Below the pieces are notes generated by a model. It was given only the letters and a program-made list of their open reading frames with translations, searched no databases and had not been told where the DNA came from. From contig NZ_CP051201.1 of the NCBI RefSeq assembly GCF_024181285.1, positions 2,294,001-2,358,000 of the forward strand: 64,000 nt of DNA, read 5' to 3'. The stretch's first letter is position 1. Each line of letters opens with the position of its first letter. The stretch is from Treponema sp. OMZ 790 (GTDB lineage: Bacteria; Spirochaetota; Spirochaetia; Treponematales; Treponemataceae). This document shows, piece after piece, positions 45,438-53,465 of this stretch. The position numbers and the translations under genes were made by a program.

Positions 45438-46451
45438 ATGCCGGAAATGTCGCTTTACAAGCCCGTCTCAATAGGCGGGCTTCTTTTATCTGGAAACATA
45501 TTTTTGGCCCCTGTTGCAGGCTACTCTGACAAGGCCTTCCGCTCAATCTGCGTGGACTGCGGTGCCGATTTTACATACACCGAAATGGTCTCCTCAGAGG
45601 CCCTTGTGAGGGATTCCGATAAAACCGAAAGCCTAATCGGAAGGGCACCGAACGAAAAGGCCTATGCCGTGCAGATTTTCGGCTCAAACCCCGAATACAT
45701 GGCAAAAACAGCCGTAATAATCGCCGAAAAATATTCTCCCGAATGTATCGATATAAATTCGGGCTGCCCTATGGCAAAGATTACCAAAAACGGAGCAGGT
45801 TCGGCTTTGATGACGGACATCCCGCTTTTATACAAAATTGTAAAGGCGGTAAATGATGCAATGGCTCCATATAAGATACCCGTAACTCTTAAAATAAGGT
45901 CGGGCTTTACCGCCGATAAACTCAACTGGAAAGAAGCTGCTTCAGCCGCAATTGATGCCGGGGTTAAAATGCTCACCCTCCATCCGCGCACCCGTGCACA
46001 GGTGTATTCGGGGAAGGCCGATTGGAACATCCTTGCAGAGCTGGTTCAATTTGCAAAGCCTTATCAAATTCCTATTTTTGGATCGGGAGATCTTTTTTCG
46101 CCTGAGGATGCCAAAAAAATGCTTGAAGAAACCGGCTGCACCGGCATAATGTTTGCCCGCGGGGCTATGGGAAACCCCTTTATCTTTACCCAAACAAGGG
46201 AGCTTTTGACCAAGGGTTCATACGGGGAAATAAGCACCGAACAAAAAATCCGCACAGGCTTTAAAGAGCTTGTCTTTTTATGCGATGAAAAGGGAGAAGA
46301 AAAAGGCTGCCGCGAAATGCGTAAACGCTTCGCCGCATACACCAAGGGCATACCTGACGGCTCAAAACTCCGCCAAGAATTGGTACAAGCCTCAACAATC
46401 GAGGAGTATAAAGCTATAATTCAAAGTGCTTTTAATATTTCTTGCTTTTAA
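45438..46451 (+). CDS. dusB: tRNA-dihydrouridine synthase (DusB-like)
   Basis: An FMN enzyme reducing uridine to dihydrouridine in tRNA. Motifs: APVAGYSDKAFRSICVDCGA, the FMN loop FGSNPEYM, DINSGCPMAKITKNGAGSAL (catalytic Cys in GCP), LHPRTRAQVYSGKADW, and MFARGAMGNPFIF. The start ATG at 45438 lies 1 nt after the tatD stop. The last 63 codons (DNA 46236-46425) are duplicated almost exactly at 59371-59560; the two copies then diverge, ending SAFNISCF here and NYFNPKTL there. The 3' end here may have been supplied by the inserted island. Confidence 0.93.
   Translation: MPEMSLYKPVSIGGLLLSGNIFLAPVAGYSDKAFRSICVDCGADFTYTEMVSSEALVRDSDKTESLIGRAPNEKAYAVQIFGSNPEYMAKTAVIIAEKYSPECIDINSGCPMAKITKNGAGSALMTDIPLLYKIVKAVNDAMAPYKIPVTLKIRSGFTADKLNWKEAASAAIDAGVKMLTLHPRTRAQVYSGKADWNILAELVQFAKPYQIPIFGSGDLFSPEDAKKMLEETGCTGIMFARGAMGNPFIFTQTRELLTKGSYGEISTEQKIRTGFKELVFLCDEKGEEKGCREMRKRFAAYTKGIPDGSKLRQELVQASTIEEYKAIIQSAFNISCF
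46236..46425 (+). repeat. Left direct repeat: dusB 3' end (candidate island boundary)
   Basis: This 190-nt segment aligns without gaps to 59371-59560, with about six mismatches by eye. It is the DNA for TEQKIRTGFKELVFLCDEKG through STIEEYKAIIQ. Both copies have the same orientation and flank 12.9 kb of accessory genes. Confidence 0.85.
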
Positions 46452-46493
46452 ATAAAAATGTCTGAAACATTGAAACAATTAAAAAATATTCTC

Positions 46494-46522
46494 TTACAAA
46501 ATTGCAGTAATTGTGATATAAT
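46494..46522 (+). promoter_or_regulatory. Promoter of the interrupted Rpn gene
   Basis: TTACAA (46494-46499), 17 bp, TATAAT (46517-46522), then GAGGGG before the ATG at 46544. The same arrangement as at 3391-3419. Confidence 0.65.
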
Positions 46523-46543
46523 ACAATCAATGAGGGGATGGCT

Positions 46544-47630
46544 ATGAGTACTTCAAACAGAAAATACAAAGACTCCGTTTTTGTCGACCGTCAACGACTG
46601 TACATCCGTGTACAGTCGTTGACTTCGAGTTTTGAGCAAAGCTCAAAACATCGCATTTGCGTGGAACCACCGCCATCCGTGGCGGTTATATAGTATGAGC
46701 ACTTTTGCAAATAGGCGGAGCAGATGCAAGGAGTTAGGCAAAAAAGTACCGCAGGCGTATCGGGTATACGTCGAGGACACTTTTTTGCCGTGCGACGCAG
46801 CAGATGCCCGCATATTTGCAAAAGAAAATTTCTTATCTCTTTACAACGCCTTGCACGGTACACACCTTCCGCTTTCGTCTCCGGTTGAAAATATAAGACT
46901 CGATAATGTTATGTACATGAATATAATCAATGACGTTTCCTGCCTTATAGACGGTAAAATCATCGTGCTGGCAGAACATCAATCCTCTATAAATGAAAAT
47001 ATGCCTCTACGATTTTTACAATATATAGCTAGGCTCTATGAAAAACTGCAAGCACCGACAGACAGGTATTTAAGAAAGCTGTCTAAAATACCTACGCCTG
47101 AGTTTTATGTCTTTTACAACGGCACGGAAGACTATCCCGAAACTACGGTTCTAAAACTATCCGATGCGTTTATCACAAAACCTGAACAAGTGCCGCTGGA
47201 GTTGACGGTGCGGGTTCTCAATATCAACACAGACAAAGCAAATAAAGTCTTAGCAGCCTGCAAACCACTTGAAGAATACAGCCTCTTTGTAGAAGAGGTA
47301 AGAAAACAAACACAACTCGACCCAGAAAGCGGCTTTACCAATGCGGTAAAGATATGTATAGAAAAAGGAATCTTAAAAGAATATTTACAGAGAAAATCAC
47401 GGGAGGTAATCAATATGCTAGTAGCCGAATACGATTATGATACGGACATCGCAGTACAAAGAGAAGAAAGTCTAAGGATTGGCATACAACAGGGAATACA
47501 ACAAGGTTTTTCTGACGGCTCATACAAAACAAAGCTTGAAACGGCAAAGCTGATGAAAGGTATGAATTATCCAATCAATGATATTTGTACAATATCAGGG
47601 CTTTCCGTTGAAGAAATAAAAGCTCTATAA
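46544..47630 (+). pseudogene. Rpn-type transposase gene interrupted by a hairpin-rich insert
   Basis: The gene begins normally (MSTSNRKYKDSVFVD, ATG 46544, GAGGGG upstream). After codon 15 (46588) it runs into about 228 bp of palindromic DNA. Homology resumes at AKENFLSLYNALHGT (about 46817) in another frame and continues to the common tail (LMKGMNYP / INDICTISGLSVEEIKAL). About seven codons (LFAEDEK) are missing. A frame from the ATG at 46695 (MSTFANRRSRCKELG...) could still express the nuclease core (NDVSCLIDGKIIVLAEHQ) with a new N-terminus. Probably inactive or altered. Confidence 0.82.
46589..46816. repeat. Compound palindromic insert within the Rpn gene
   Basis: Left to right: CAACGACTGTACA-tccg-TGTACAGTCGTTG (about 46591-46622); CGAGTTTTGAGC-aaa-GCTCAAAAC-ATCGC (46626-46654); CCACCGCC-atcc-GTGGCGG (about 46667-46687). 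Then an extended palindrome begins CTTTTGCAAATA (about 46700) and ends TATTTGCAAAAG, with inner arms GGCAAAAAAGT and ACTTTTTTGCC and a central CGTAT...ATACG. The motif TTTTGCAAATAGGCGGAG recurs at about 47640, just after the same gene. Confidence 0.8.
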
Positions 47631-48102
47631 GAGTCAGCCTTTTTGCAAATAGGCGGAGTAGATTCAAAAAAAACACGAAGCCCGCAAAGTAAAACCATGC
47701 TATACCGTACACTTAATAACAGAGAAGCTCACCCATAGCAGTTACAAACAATTCTCAAACTGAGCCGTTATCGTAAAAGTGAAGTAAAACATCGCATGAC
47801 AAAATCACCGTACACCCTGTACGGCGCGTAAAACCAGCGGCGGACAGGACGTCCGCCCAAAACACATCGCACGAGTTTTTGCGTATGCAAAAACTCGAAG
47901 CTGAAAAATGTACACGGATGTACATTTTTCAGCAGGTAACCAAAGTTCTTTTTTGGTAACCTTGGTTCTTTTTACCCGTACAAGCTCTTTTTTATGGATA
48001 ATATACTAAAATTGTACTATTATGATGGACAATTATTAATTGGGTAATTGGATAATTCGATTAAAATTGAAAAACAAACAACTTTTTATGGAGGTTTTCA
48101 AA
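47631..48102. repeat. Gene-free stretch with five hairpins
   Basis: CCGTACA/TGTACGG (47808-47824); GGCGGAC-aggac-GTCCGCC (47839-47857); CGAGTTTTTGC/GCAAAAACTCG (47872-47897); GCTGAAAAATGTACA-cgga-TGTACATTTTTCAGC (47900-47933); GGTAACC...GGTAACC direct repeat (47935-47961). The fourth is the reverse orientation of the ACA-TCCG-TGT hairpin found elsewhere with other stems. I see no gene here. Confidence 0.75.
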
Positions 48103-49614
48103 ATGAAAACAAACAACTCAAAAACTAAGACAAAAGCCTTTTTGGGAGCGGCTCTCATGCTGCTCATCGCACTTATCTTTACAGCCTGCCCGCAAAAGGT
48201 AAAACCTAAGGCAGAGGAACCGCCGGCACCGCCCAAACACGCCATTACATTCGGCGTGGAAGGCGGGAGCGGCACGCTCAAAGCAAAGGCATACGGAGTC
48301 GCCGAGACGACAACCAGCCCCATAAACGTGGAAGAAGGCAAGGCGGTAATATTCACGGCTAAAGCCAACGACGGCTACAGGGTGAAAGGCTGGACGCTAG
48401 ACGGTAAGCCTATTACCGAAGCAGGCACAAACACGGAGTACAAGCTCAAGGTGAGCAAGCCTGCAACAGTCAAAGTGAGCTTTGAAGCCATACCGCCAAC
48501 CAAATACACGGTAACGCTCACTCAAACGGAGCACGGCAAAGTAACAGCGTCGCCTGAAATCCCTGAAGATAAACAAGTGGCTAAAGACACTTTAATCACC
48601 TTCACGGCAAAGGCTGACGACGGCTACAAAGTTGACAAGTGGACGGTAACGCCTGCCGAAGCACTACAAGCTGGAGGAGCTGACGAAAGCCTGACCGCAA
48701 AAGTGAAAATCACTGCCGACACAACGGTAAGCGTGAGCTTTATTAAAAAAACCTACGCCATCACCTTTAGCGTGGAAGGCGGCACAGGCGGCACGCTTGA
48801 AGCAAAAGTTGACGGAAAAGAAATCAGCTCAGGCGACATGGTTGAACACGGCAAAAAGGTAGAATTCACACCTAAAGAGGAGAAAGGCTATAGGGTGAAA
48901 AAGTGGACGCTCGACGGCGAGAACATAGGTGGCATGGCGTATTTCACGCTCGGAGTAAGCCAAGCTGCAACAGTTACCGTGAGCTTTGAGCTAAGACCTG
49001 TCAAAGGCGGAGCTGTGTTTATCTTGAGCCCAAATAAGCTCACCATCGAAGTCAAGGCTAAGACGGAGGACGGCTCTGATATAACGGTGGAAGGTTGCAA
49101 CGAGACAACACTCAAAAGTGATAAGTATACAGAGCTACAGGCAAAGGGGACTGTCGTCATTCTCAAAGGCAACATCACCGAGCTTTCCTGCGGAGGCAAT
49201 CAGCTCACCGCCCTTAACGTGCAGGGCTTAACCGCTTTGCAAGAGCTGTGGTGCTCAGGTAATCAGCTCACTGAGCTCAACGTGCAAGGCTTAACCGCAT
49301 TGCAAACGCTTTTCTGTGAAGGCAATAAGCTCACTGAGCTTAACGTGCAAGGCTGCGCCGCATTGCAAAAGCTTGGTTGCTACAGCAACAAGCTTAACGC
49401 CCAAGCAATGACAGAGATATTAAACGCATTGCCAGCTCGTGAGGCAGGCGATTATGCAAGGGCTTATCTTTACACTGAGGAAACAGACGAACCCGAAGGC
49501 AACCACAAAGACTTCACCCAGCCCGCCGAGTTGAAAGCAGCCCTTGACGGTGCAAAGAAGAGGAACTGGAAGCTAGGGAAAATAAATGAAAGCGGAAACT
49601 GGGAAGACATTTAG
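48103..49614 (+). CDS. Surface lipoprotein with InlB-type B repeats and leucine-rich repeats
   Basis: A 503-aa lipoprotein, ATG 48103 after GGAGG. Signal: MKTNNSKTKTKAFLGAALML, lipobox IFTAC (Cys29), then PQKVKPKAEEPPAPPK. Residues 45-300 hold three or four beta repeats of the bacterial (InlB B-type) class: ITFGVEGGSGTLKAKAYG...GYRVKGWTLDG, YTVTLTQTEHGKVTASPE...GYKVDKWTVTP, ITFSVEGGTGGTLEAKV...GYRVKKWTLDG. Residues 345-440 hold LRRs (LTALNVQGLTALQELWCSGN, LTELNVQGLTALQTLFCEGN). Likely surface adhesin; LRR proteins of this kind mediate binding in oral treponemes. Signal shared in style with the FGE-fold array. Confidence 0.82.
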   Translation: MKTNNSKTKTKAFLGAALMLLIALIFTACPQKVKPKAEEPPAPPKHAITFGVEGGSGTLKAKAYGVAETTTSPINVEEGKAVIFTAKANDGYRVKGWTLDGKPITEAGTNTEYKLKVSKPATVKVSFEAIPPTKYTVTLTQTEHGKVTASPEIPEDKQVAKDTLITFTAKADDGYKVDKWTVTPAEALQAGGADESLTAKVKITADTTVSVSFIKKTYAITFSVEGGTGGTLEAKVDGKEISSGDMVEHGKKVEFTPKEEKGYRVKKWTLDGENIGGMAYFTLGVSQAATVTVSFELRPVKGGAVFILSPNKLTIEVKAKTEDGSDITVEGCNETTLKSDKYTELQAKGTVVILKGNITELSCGGNQLTALNVQGLTALQELWCSGNQLTELNVQGLTALQTLFCEGNKLTELNVQGCAALQKLGCYSNKLNAQAMTEILNALPAREAGDYARAYLYTEETDEPEGNHKDFTQPAELKAALDGAKKRNWKLGKINESGNWEDI

Positions 49615-49616
49615 AC

Positions 49617-49800
49617 ACCCCAGCCCACACCCCAGCAACAACTGGGGTTTCCAAAGGGGTGTCCCCTTTGGCAGACGGAAAAGGAAGGAGGGGTTTGGGG
49701 AGGAAGGTTCTGCCAGCGGAGCTTCGAGGCAAACCTGTTCTGTCGGGGTGTCCTTCCTCCCCAAAAACAGTTGGGGGTCTAAGGGGATACCTCCCCTTAA
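49617..49800. repeat. GC-rich palindromic element
   Basis: CCCCAG...CTGGGG, then CCAAAGGGG-tgt-CCCCTTTGG (49651-49671), then a perfect 14-bp inverted repeat TTTGGGGAGGAAGG (49694-49707) and CCTTCCTCCCCAAA (49752-49765), then AGGGG-ata-CCTCCCCTT. It is far richer in G+C than its surroundings. Open frames across it look like artefacts of composition. Confidence 0.75.
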
Positions 49801-49822
49801 AAAACATTTTTAGGAGGAAGCT

Positions 49823-50533
49823 ATGCTGAAATACTCGCTTCGCGAAAACTTACTCACCCCTGCGCCGGACGATTACATGGCGCAGGTGGCGGATGTGCGC
49901 TCGTACACGCTTGACGAGATTATCGACCTTATGATGGACAAGGGCACCACGCTTACGAGAGCGGATGTGGCGGCAACGCTGCAAGTCTACGGAGAAGTCT
50001 GCTCGAGCCTTATCAAAGACGGCTCGGCTGTTAACACACCGCTTATGAACACTGCTTTGAGCATATCGGGTGTTTTCAATGGAGCAAACGATATCTTCGA
50101 CAAAAAGCGGCATACGGTCAATTTGAACATAACCGCCGGCACCCTGCTTCGCGACGCGGCTTCAAAAGTTAAGTGCGAAAAGACCGAAGGAGCGAGTACC
50201 GACCCCTACATCACCGAAGTAACCGACATCGTAACGGGAACGGTAAACACAACACTGACCAAAGGCGGGGTGGTTCAACTGGTCGGAAGCCGCCTCAAAT
50301 TCGATGCCAAAGATAAAGCACAAGGTATCTTCTTTGTGCCCGAAACCGGAGAGGCCGTCCGCGCAGCAGTCATCGCCGAAAACAAACCCGCACGGGTTAT
50401 GGCAATCATCCCCGCCGACTTGCCGGCCGGTACGTATTATATCGAGGTGAGAACAAAGTATGCCAATGCGACAAAGCAGCTTAAAACGCTGAAAGTAGGC
50501 AGATTTGCCAAACCGCTTACTCTTAACGCATAA
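49823..50533 (+). CDS. HU-like DNA-binding / DUF4469 (Ig-like) protein
   Basis: A 236-aa protein with two parts. Residues 1-125 (MLKYSLRENLLTPAPDDYMA..., TLDEIIDLMMDKGTTLTRAD, NTPLMNTALSISGVF, KKRHTVNLNITAG) match the HU-like domain found with DUF4469. Residues 135-232 (DPYITEVTDIVTGTVNTTLT, GGVVQLVGSRLKFD, RVMAIIPADLPAGTYYIEVR) form an Ig/IPT-like DUF4469 domain. No signal peptide. Such proteins are common in Bacteroidetes and some spirochaetes; their role is not well established. The ATG has AGGAGG upstream. The end of the gene merges with a tandem repeat array. Confidence 0.8.
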   Translation: MLKYSLRENLLTPAPDDYMAQVADVRSYTLDEIIDLMMDKGTTLTRADVAATLQVYGEVCSSLIKDGSAVNTPLMNTALSISGVFNGANDIFDKKRHTVNLNITAGTLLRDAASKVKCEKTEGASTDPYITEVTDIVTGTVNTTLTKGGVVQLVGSRLKFDAKDKAQGIFFVPETGEAVRAAVIAENKPARVMAIIPADLPAGTYYIEVRTKYANATKQLKTLKVGRFAKPLTLNA

Positions 50534-50541
50534 GGCGCGGC

Positions 50542-50635
50542 GGACTTACCGCATAAGGTAGCTCCGGCTTACTGCATAGGGTAAGTCTGAGTTACTACAT
50601 AGGGTAAGCCGAACTTACTGCATAAGGTAAGCCTG
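50542..50635 (+). repeat. Four tandem ~23-bp units, each a small palindrome
   Basis: Units have the form (G)CTTAC-tgcatag-GGTAAG(C/T)C and run without spacers from just after the preceding stop codon. The gene's own last bases (TTAACGCATAAGG) look like a degenerate first unit. Each unit can fold by CTTAC/GTAAG pairing. Confidence 0.75.
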
Positions 50636-50779
50636 ACGTACCGAGATAAAACACGGTACTGATAAAGGATTTATTTAAGGTGATAAACGGTCAGTGGGCA
50701 CGAATGGGGTTCCGACCCGTAAAAAATTCTGCACAAGGGTGTAAACACACGATACAAATGGTATCGCGCGTTTACACGC

Positions 50780-51016
50780 CGAGTTTGCCTGCGGCAAACA
50801 TCGCATACATACAGCTTTAAGTTCGCAATTCTGAAGAATTGCTCACACTTGAAGATACTATTGAATATACAGCTGTCAGCTGTACAATCGGGATTCTTAA
50901 GGGCAGCGCCCTTAAGCGTTATTTGGAAAAAGGGATGGGTTTTAGGGAAGGTTTGAAAATCGGACATCCGTGTCCGATTTTCAACTCGAGTTTTAGGCTA
51001 ACGCCTAAAACATCGC
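50780..51016. repeat. Hairpin string before the variable lipoprotein array
   Basis: CGAG-TTTGCC-tgc-GGCAAA-CATCGC (50780-50804); a second module with constant parts CTTTAAGTTCGCA and TGCTCACACTT around a variable stem ATTC-tga-AGAAT (50815-50851); CAGCTG-t-CAGCTG (about 50871-50883); CTTAAGGGC/GCCCTTAAG (50897-50917); AAAATCGGACA-tccg-TGTCCGATTTT (50956-50981); CGAG-TTTTAGGC-taac-GCCTAAAA-CATCGC (50987-51016). The last two recur with the next gene. Confidence 0.8.
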
Positions 51017-51136
51017 TTACCTGCAGCTTTTACCGGCCTCCGTGCCGGGATTATAAAACTGCTTTTCCTACGGAAGAGCGAAAGAGGGCGGAGTGACCCT
51101 ATCCCCGCCCGCTATCGATATTCAAGGAGGTCTTAT

Positions 51137-52219
51137 ATGACACACTTACACAAAAGAGGAGCCGCGGCACTCATCATAGCCGCAATATTGGCACTGGTCT
51201 TTACAGGCTGCCCGAATAGCGCGGGCGGTTCGGGCGCGGGCGGCGGAACAACACCGCCCACACCGCCCGCACCCCCTGAAATTGTATACGAGTTTGTAGC
51301 AATTCCCGAGGCAACCATCACAGGCGTTGACCCTGACTACACCTTACCAGGAAATCAAGATTATTGGAAAGGCGTATTTATTAAAGACCGGAAGGTAAAA
51401 TTAAGCCCCTATAAGCTCGGCAAGACAGAGGTAACGTACGAGTTATGGCACGAGGTACTGACATGGGCAGAAGGTAAAGGCTACACCTTTGCAAACAAGG
51501 GAAGAGAAGGCAGTGCCGGAACCGTAGGAGCAGCTCCCACAGATGAAGGAAAAGAAGAGCCTGTAACGACTATAAGCTGGCGGGACTGTATTGTGTGGTG
51601 TAATGCGTATACGGAAATGAAGCTGGGCTCCGATGAGCAATGCGTATACCGCAAAAAGGACGATCATAATGCTGTATTAAAAGACGCGACGGCAACAGCT
51701 GATTGTGATGCAGCGTATGCTGAGATGGGTAAAAAAGGCTTTAGACTTCCGACTGAAGCCGAGTGGGAATATGCTGCCCGTTGGCAGGGAAGCGATAAAA
51801 CAAATGCGGAACAATACGGCGATGTATACCTTACCAAATTAAACAGTGCAAGCGGAGCGAAAGCTGACTGGAATACGGCGGAAACAGGAGAGGTTGCGTG
51901 GTATAGTGGTAATTCAGGAGGAAAAACTCATCCTGTAGGAAAAAAGAGAGCGAATGCACTTGGCTTACACGATATGAGCGGTAATGTCTGGGAATGGTGT
52001 TTTGATTGGCATAAGGATGACCCTGCATCAAACGATGCTGCTTATATGCAAGGCGGTATTGTTACCGATCCTCAGGGTGGTGCGTCGGGTCTTAGCCGTG
52101 TTAGACGCGGCGGCAGCTGTGGCAACTACGCGAGCAACTGCACTGTAGGCGGACGGTACGTCAGCAGTCCTGCCAGCAGGCGCGACGATCTTGGCTTCCG
52201 CCTGGCTTGTCTGCCTTAA
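51137..52219 (+). CDS. FGE/C-type-lectin-fold lipoprotein with DGR-type variable region (copy 1)
   Basis: A 360-aa TvpA-like lipoprotein. Signal MTHLHKRGAAALIIAAILAL, lipobox VFTGC (Cys25), linker PNSAGGSGAGGGTTPPTPP. Residues about 60-360 form a formylglycine-generating-enzyme (SUMF1) type domain: KLGKTEVTYELWHEVLTWAE, TTISWRDCIVWCNAYTE, KKGFRLPTEAEWEYAARWQG, DMSGNVWEWCFDW, ending GFRLACLP. Residues 319-351 (52091-52189) are the 33-codon variable region: constant R-V-x-R-G-G-S frame with variable codons ctt agc, aga, ggc aac tac, agc aac and so on. It is likely a surface binding protein. AAGGAGGT precedes the ATG; a hairpin follows the stop by 28 nt. Confidence 0.87.
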   Translation: MTHLHKRGAAALIIAAILALVFTGCPNSAGGSGAGGGTTPPTPPAPPEIVYEFVAIPEATITGVDPDYTLPGNQDYWKGVFIKDRKVKLSPYKLGKTEVTYELWHEVLTWAEGKGYTFANKGREGSAGTVGAAPTDEGKEEPVTTISWRDCIVWCNAYTEMKLGSDEQCVYRKKDDHNAVLKDATATADCDAAYAEMGKKGFRLPTEAEWEYAARWQGSDKTNAEQYGDVYLTKLNSASGAKADWNTAETGEVAWYSGNSGGKTHPVGKKRANALGLHDMSGNVWEWCFDWHKDDPASNDAAYMQGGIVTDPQGGASGLSRVRRGGSCGNYASNCTVGGRYVSSPASRRDDLGFRLACLP

Positions 52220-52247
52220 GTTCACACATTTTGCCGGAGAGGTACTC

Positions 52248-52308
52248 AAAATCGGACATCCGTGTCCGATTTTCAACTCGAGTTTTAGGCTAACGCCTAA
52301 AACATCGC
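52248..52308 (+). repeat. Post-VR hairpin pair downstream of copy 1
   Basis: AAAATCGGACA-tccg-TGTCCGATTTT (52248-52273), then CGAG-TTTTAGGC-taac-GCCTAAAA-CATCGC (52279-52308). Nearly identical to 50956-51016. The repeat unit that includes the 5' part of the lipoprotein gene is offset by exactly 1292 bp, which shows a tandem duplication. Confidence 0.85.
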
Positions 52309-52428
52309 TTACCTGCAGCTTTTACCGGCCTCCGTGCCGGGATTATAAAACCGCTTTTCCTACGGAAGAGCGGAAGCGGGCGGAGTGACCCTATCCCCGC
52401 CCGCTATCGATATTCAAGGAGGTCTTAT

Positions 52429-53379
52429 ATGACACACTTACACAAAAGAGGAGCCGCGGCGCTCATCACAGCCGCAACTTTAACACTGGCACTGCTGTTT
52501 ACCGCCTGCCCCAATAGCGCAGGCGGTTCGGGCGGCGGAACAACACCGCCCGCACCGTCTGCCGACAAAACCTACACGGTAGGCGGCGTACAATTTACAA
52601 TGAAAGGCATCGCCGCCGTAACGAACGGAACCGTAGGGCACACCGATAACACCGACAACAATGCACCGCACACGGTAAGCCTGACTGCCTACCGGATAGG
52701 AGAGACCGAAGTAACGCAGGAACTGTGGCAGGCGGTAATGGGGAATAATCCGAGTGTTTTTGGCGGCAGCCCTGAAGGCGGCGAAGTGCAGGAGAAGCGG
52801 CCGGTAGAGAATGTAAACTGGTATCAGTGTATAGCATTTTGCAATAAGTTGAGTAAGTTGTGCAATCTTGATCCGTGTTACACGGTTACCGGCATAAACT
52901 TCGATGCACTGAACTTTGGCGATATACCGACATCGAATGATACAAACTGGAATAATGCCGTATGCGACCGGAGTAAAAAGGGCTTCCGCTTACCGACGGA
53001 GGCCGAATGGGAATGGGCTGCCAAGGGCGGCACAAACGACAAATGGGCAGGAACGAATGAGGAAGCACAGCTCGTAAACTATGCGTGGTATGATGCAAAC
53101 AGCGGTAACAAAACACACCAAGTAAAGCTGAAATCGGCGAACGGCTACGGGTTATACGACATGAGCGGGAACGTATGGGAATGGTGCTGGGACTGGAGCG
53201 ATAGCTTATCCTATCCGCTGCCGCCTGATTATGAGGGTGCTGCGTCCGGTGATGACCGTGTCCTTCGCGGCGGCGGCTGGGACATTGTTGCGGGTTACGC
53301 TGCTCGTGCGTTTCGGGTCAGCGGCAGCCCCGACAACCGCGGCAACAGTGTTGGCTTGCGGCTGGTCTCGCGTCCCTAG
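52429..53379 (+). CDS. FGE-fold lipoprotein with DGR-type variable region (copy 2, class B 3' end)
   Basis: A 316-aa relative of the array with the same first 14 residues and 5' flank as copy 1. Its lipobox is LLFTAC (Cys27) and its FGE domain is distinct and shorter (YRIGETEVTQELWQAVMGNN, PVENVNWYQCIAFCNKLSKL, FRLPTEAEWEWAAKGG, DMSGNVWEWCWDW). The variable region is residues 275-307 (53251-53349). Its constant codons differ from class A: A-A-R-A replaces C-T-V-G, and the end is VGLRLVSRP. The same class B ending is found in the orphan cassette at 58979-59122. The mosaic of shared signal and different body suggests domain swapping after duplication. Confidence 0.85.
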   Translation: MTHLHKRGAAALITAATLTLALLFTACPNSAGGSGGGTTPPAPSADKTYTVGGVQFTMKGIAAVTNGTVGHTDNTDNNAPHTVSLTAYRIGETEVTQELWQAVMGNNPSVFGGSPEGGEVQEKRPVENVNWYQCIAFCNKLSKLCNLDPCYTVTGINFDALNFGDIPTSNDTNWNNAVCDRSKKGFRLPTEAEWEWAAKGGTNDKWAGTNEEAQLVNYAWYDANSGNKTHQVKLKSANGYGLYDMSGNVWEWCWDWSDSLSYPLPPDYEGAASGDDRVLRGGGWDIVAGYAARAFRVSGSPDNRGNSVGLRLVSRP

Positions 53380-53389
53380 GGTTTACACA

Positions 53390-53465
53390 GCATTTTTTCG
53401 TAAGCAAGGCGGTGAAGCGGGCGCAGCGTAAGCCGCCCGCAAGCAGCCTTGTGTCGAAAAAATGC
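53390..53465 (+). repeat. Long hairpin after the class B variable region
   Basis: GCATTTTTTCG (53390-53400) pairs with CGAAAAAATGC (53455-53465). Inside are GCAAGGC with GCAGCCTTG, and GCGGGCG (53417-53423) with CGCCCGC (53434-53440). The right half from 53417 is repeated at 56172 without its left arm. Confidence 0.8.

Noticed and set aside
46452..46543. tRNA gene as an island attachment site
   Set aside because: No cloverleaf could be drawn near either boundary. The repeated sequence is protein-coding dusB DNA.
49514..49813. Overlapping frames across the GC-rich palindromic element
   Set aside because: They arise from stop-poor GC-rich repeats, have no starts with ribosome sites and resemble nothing.
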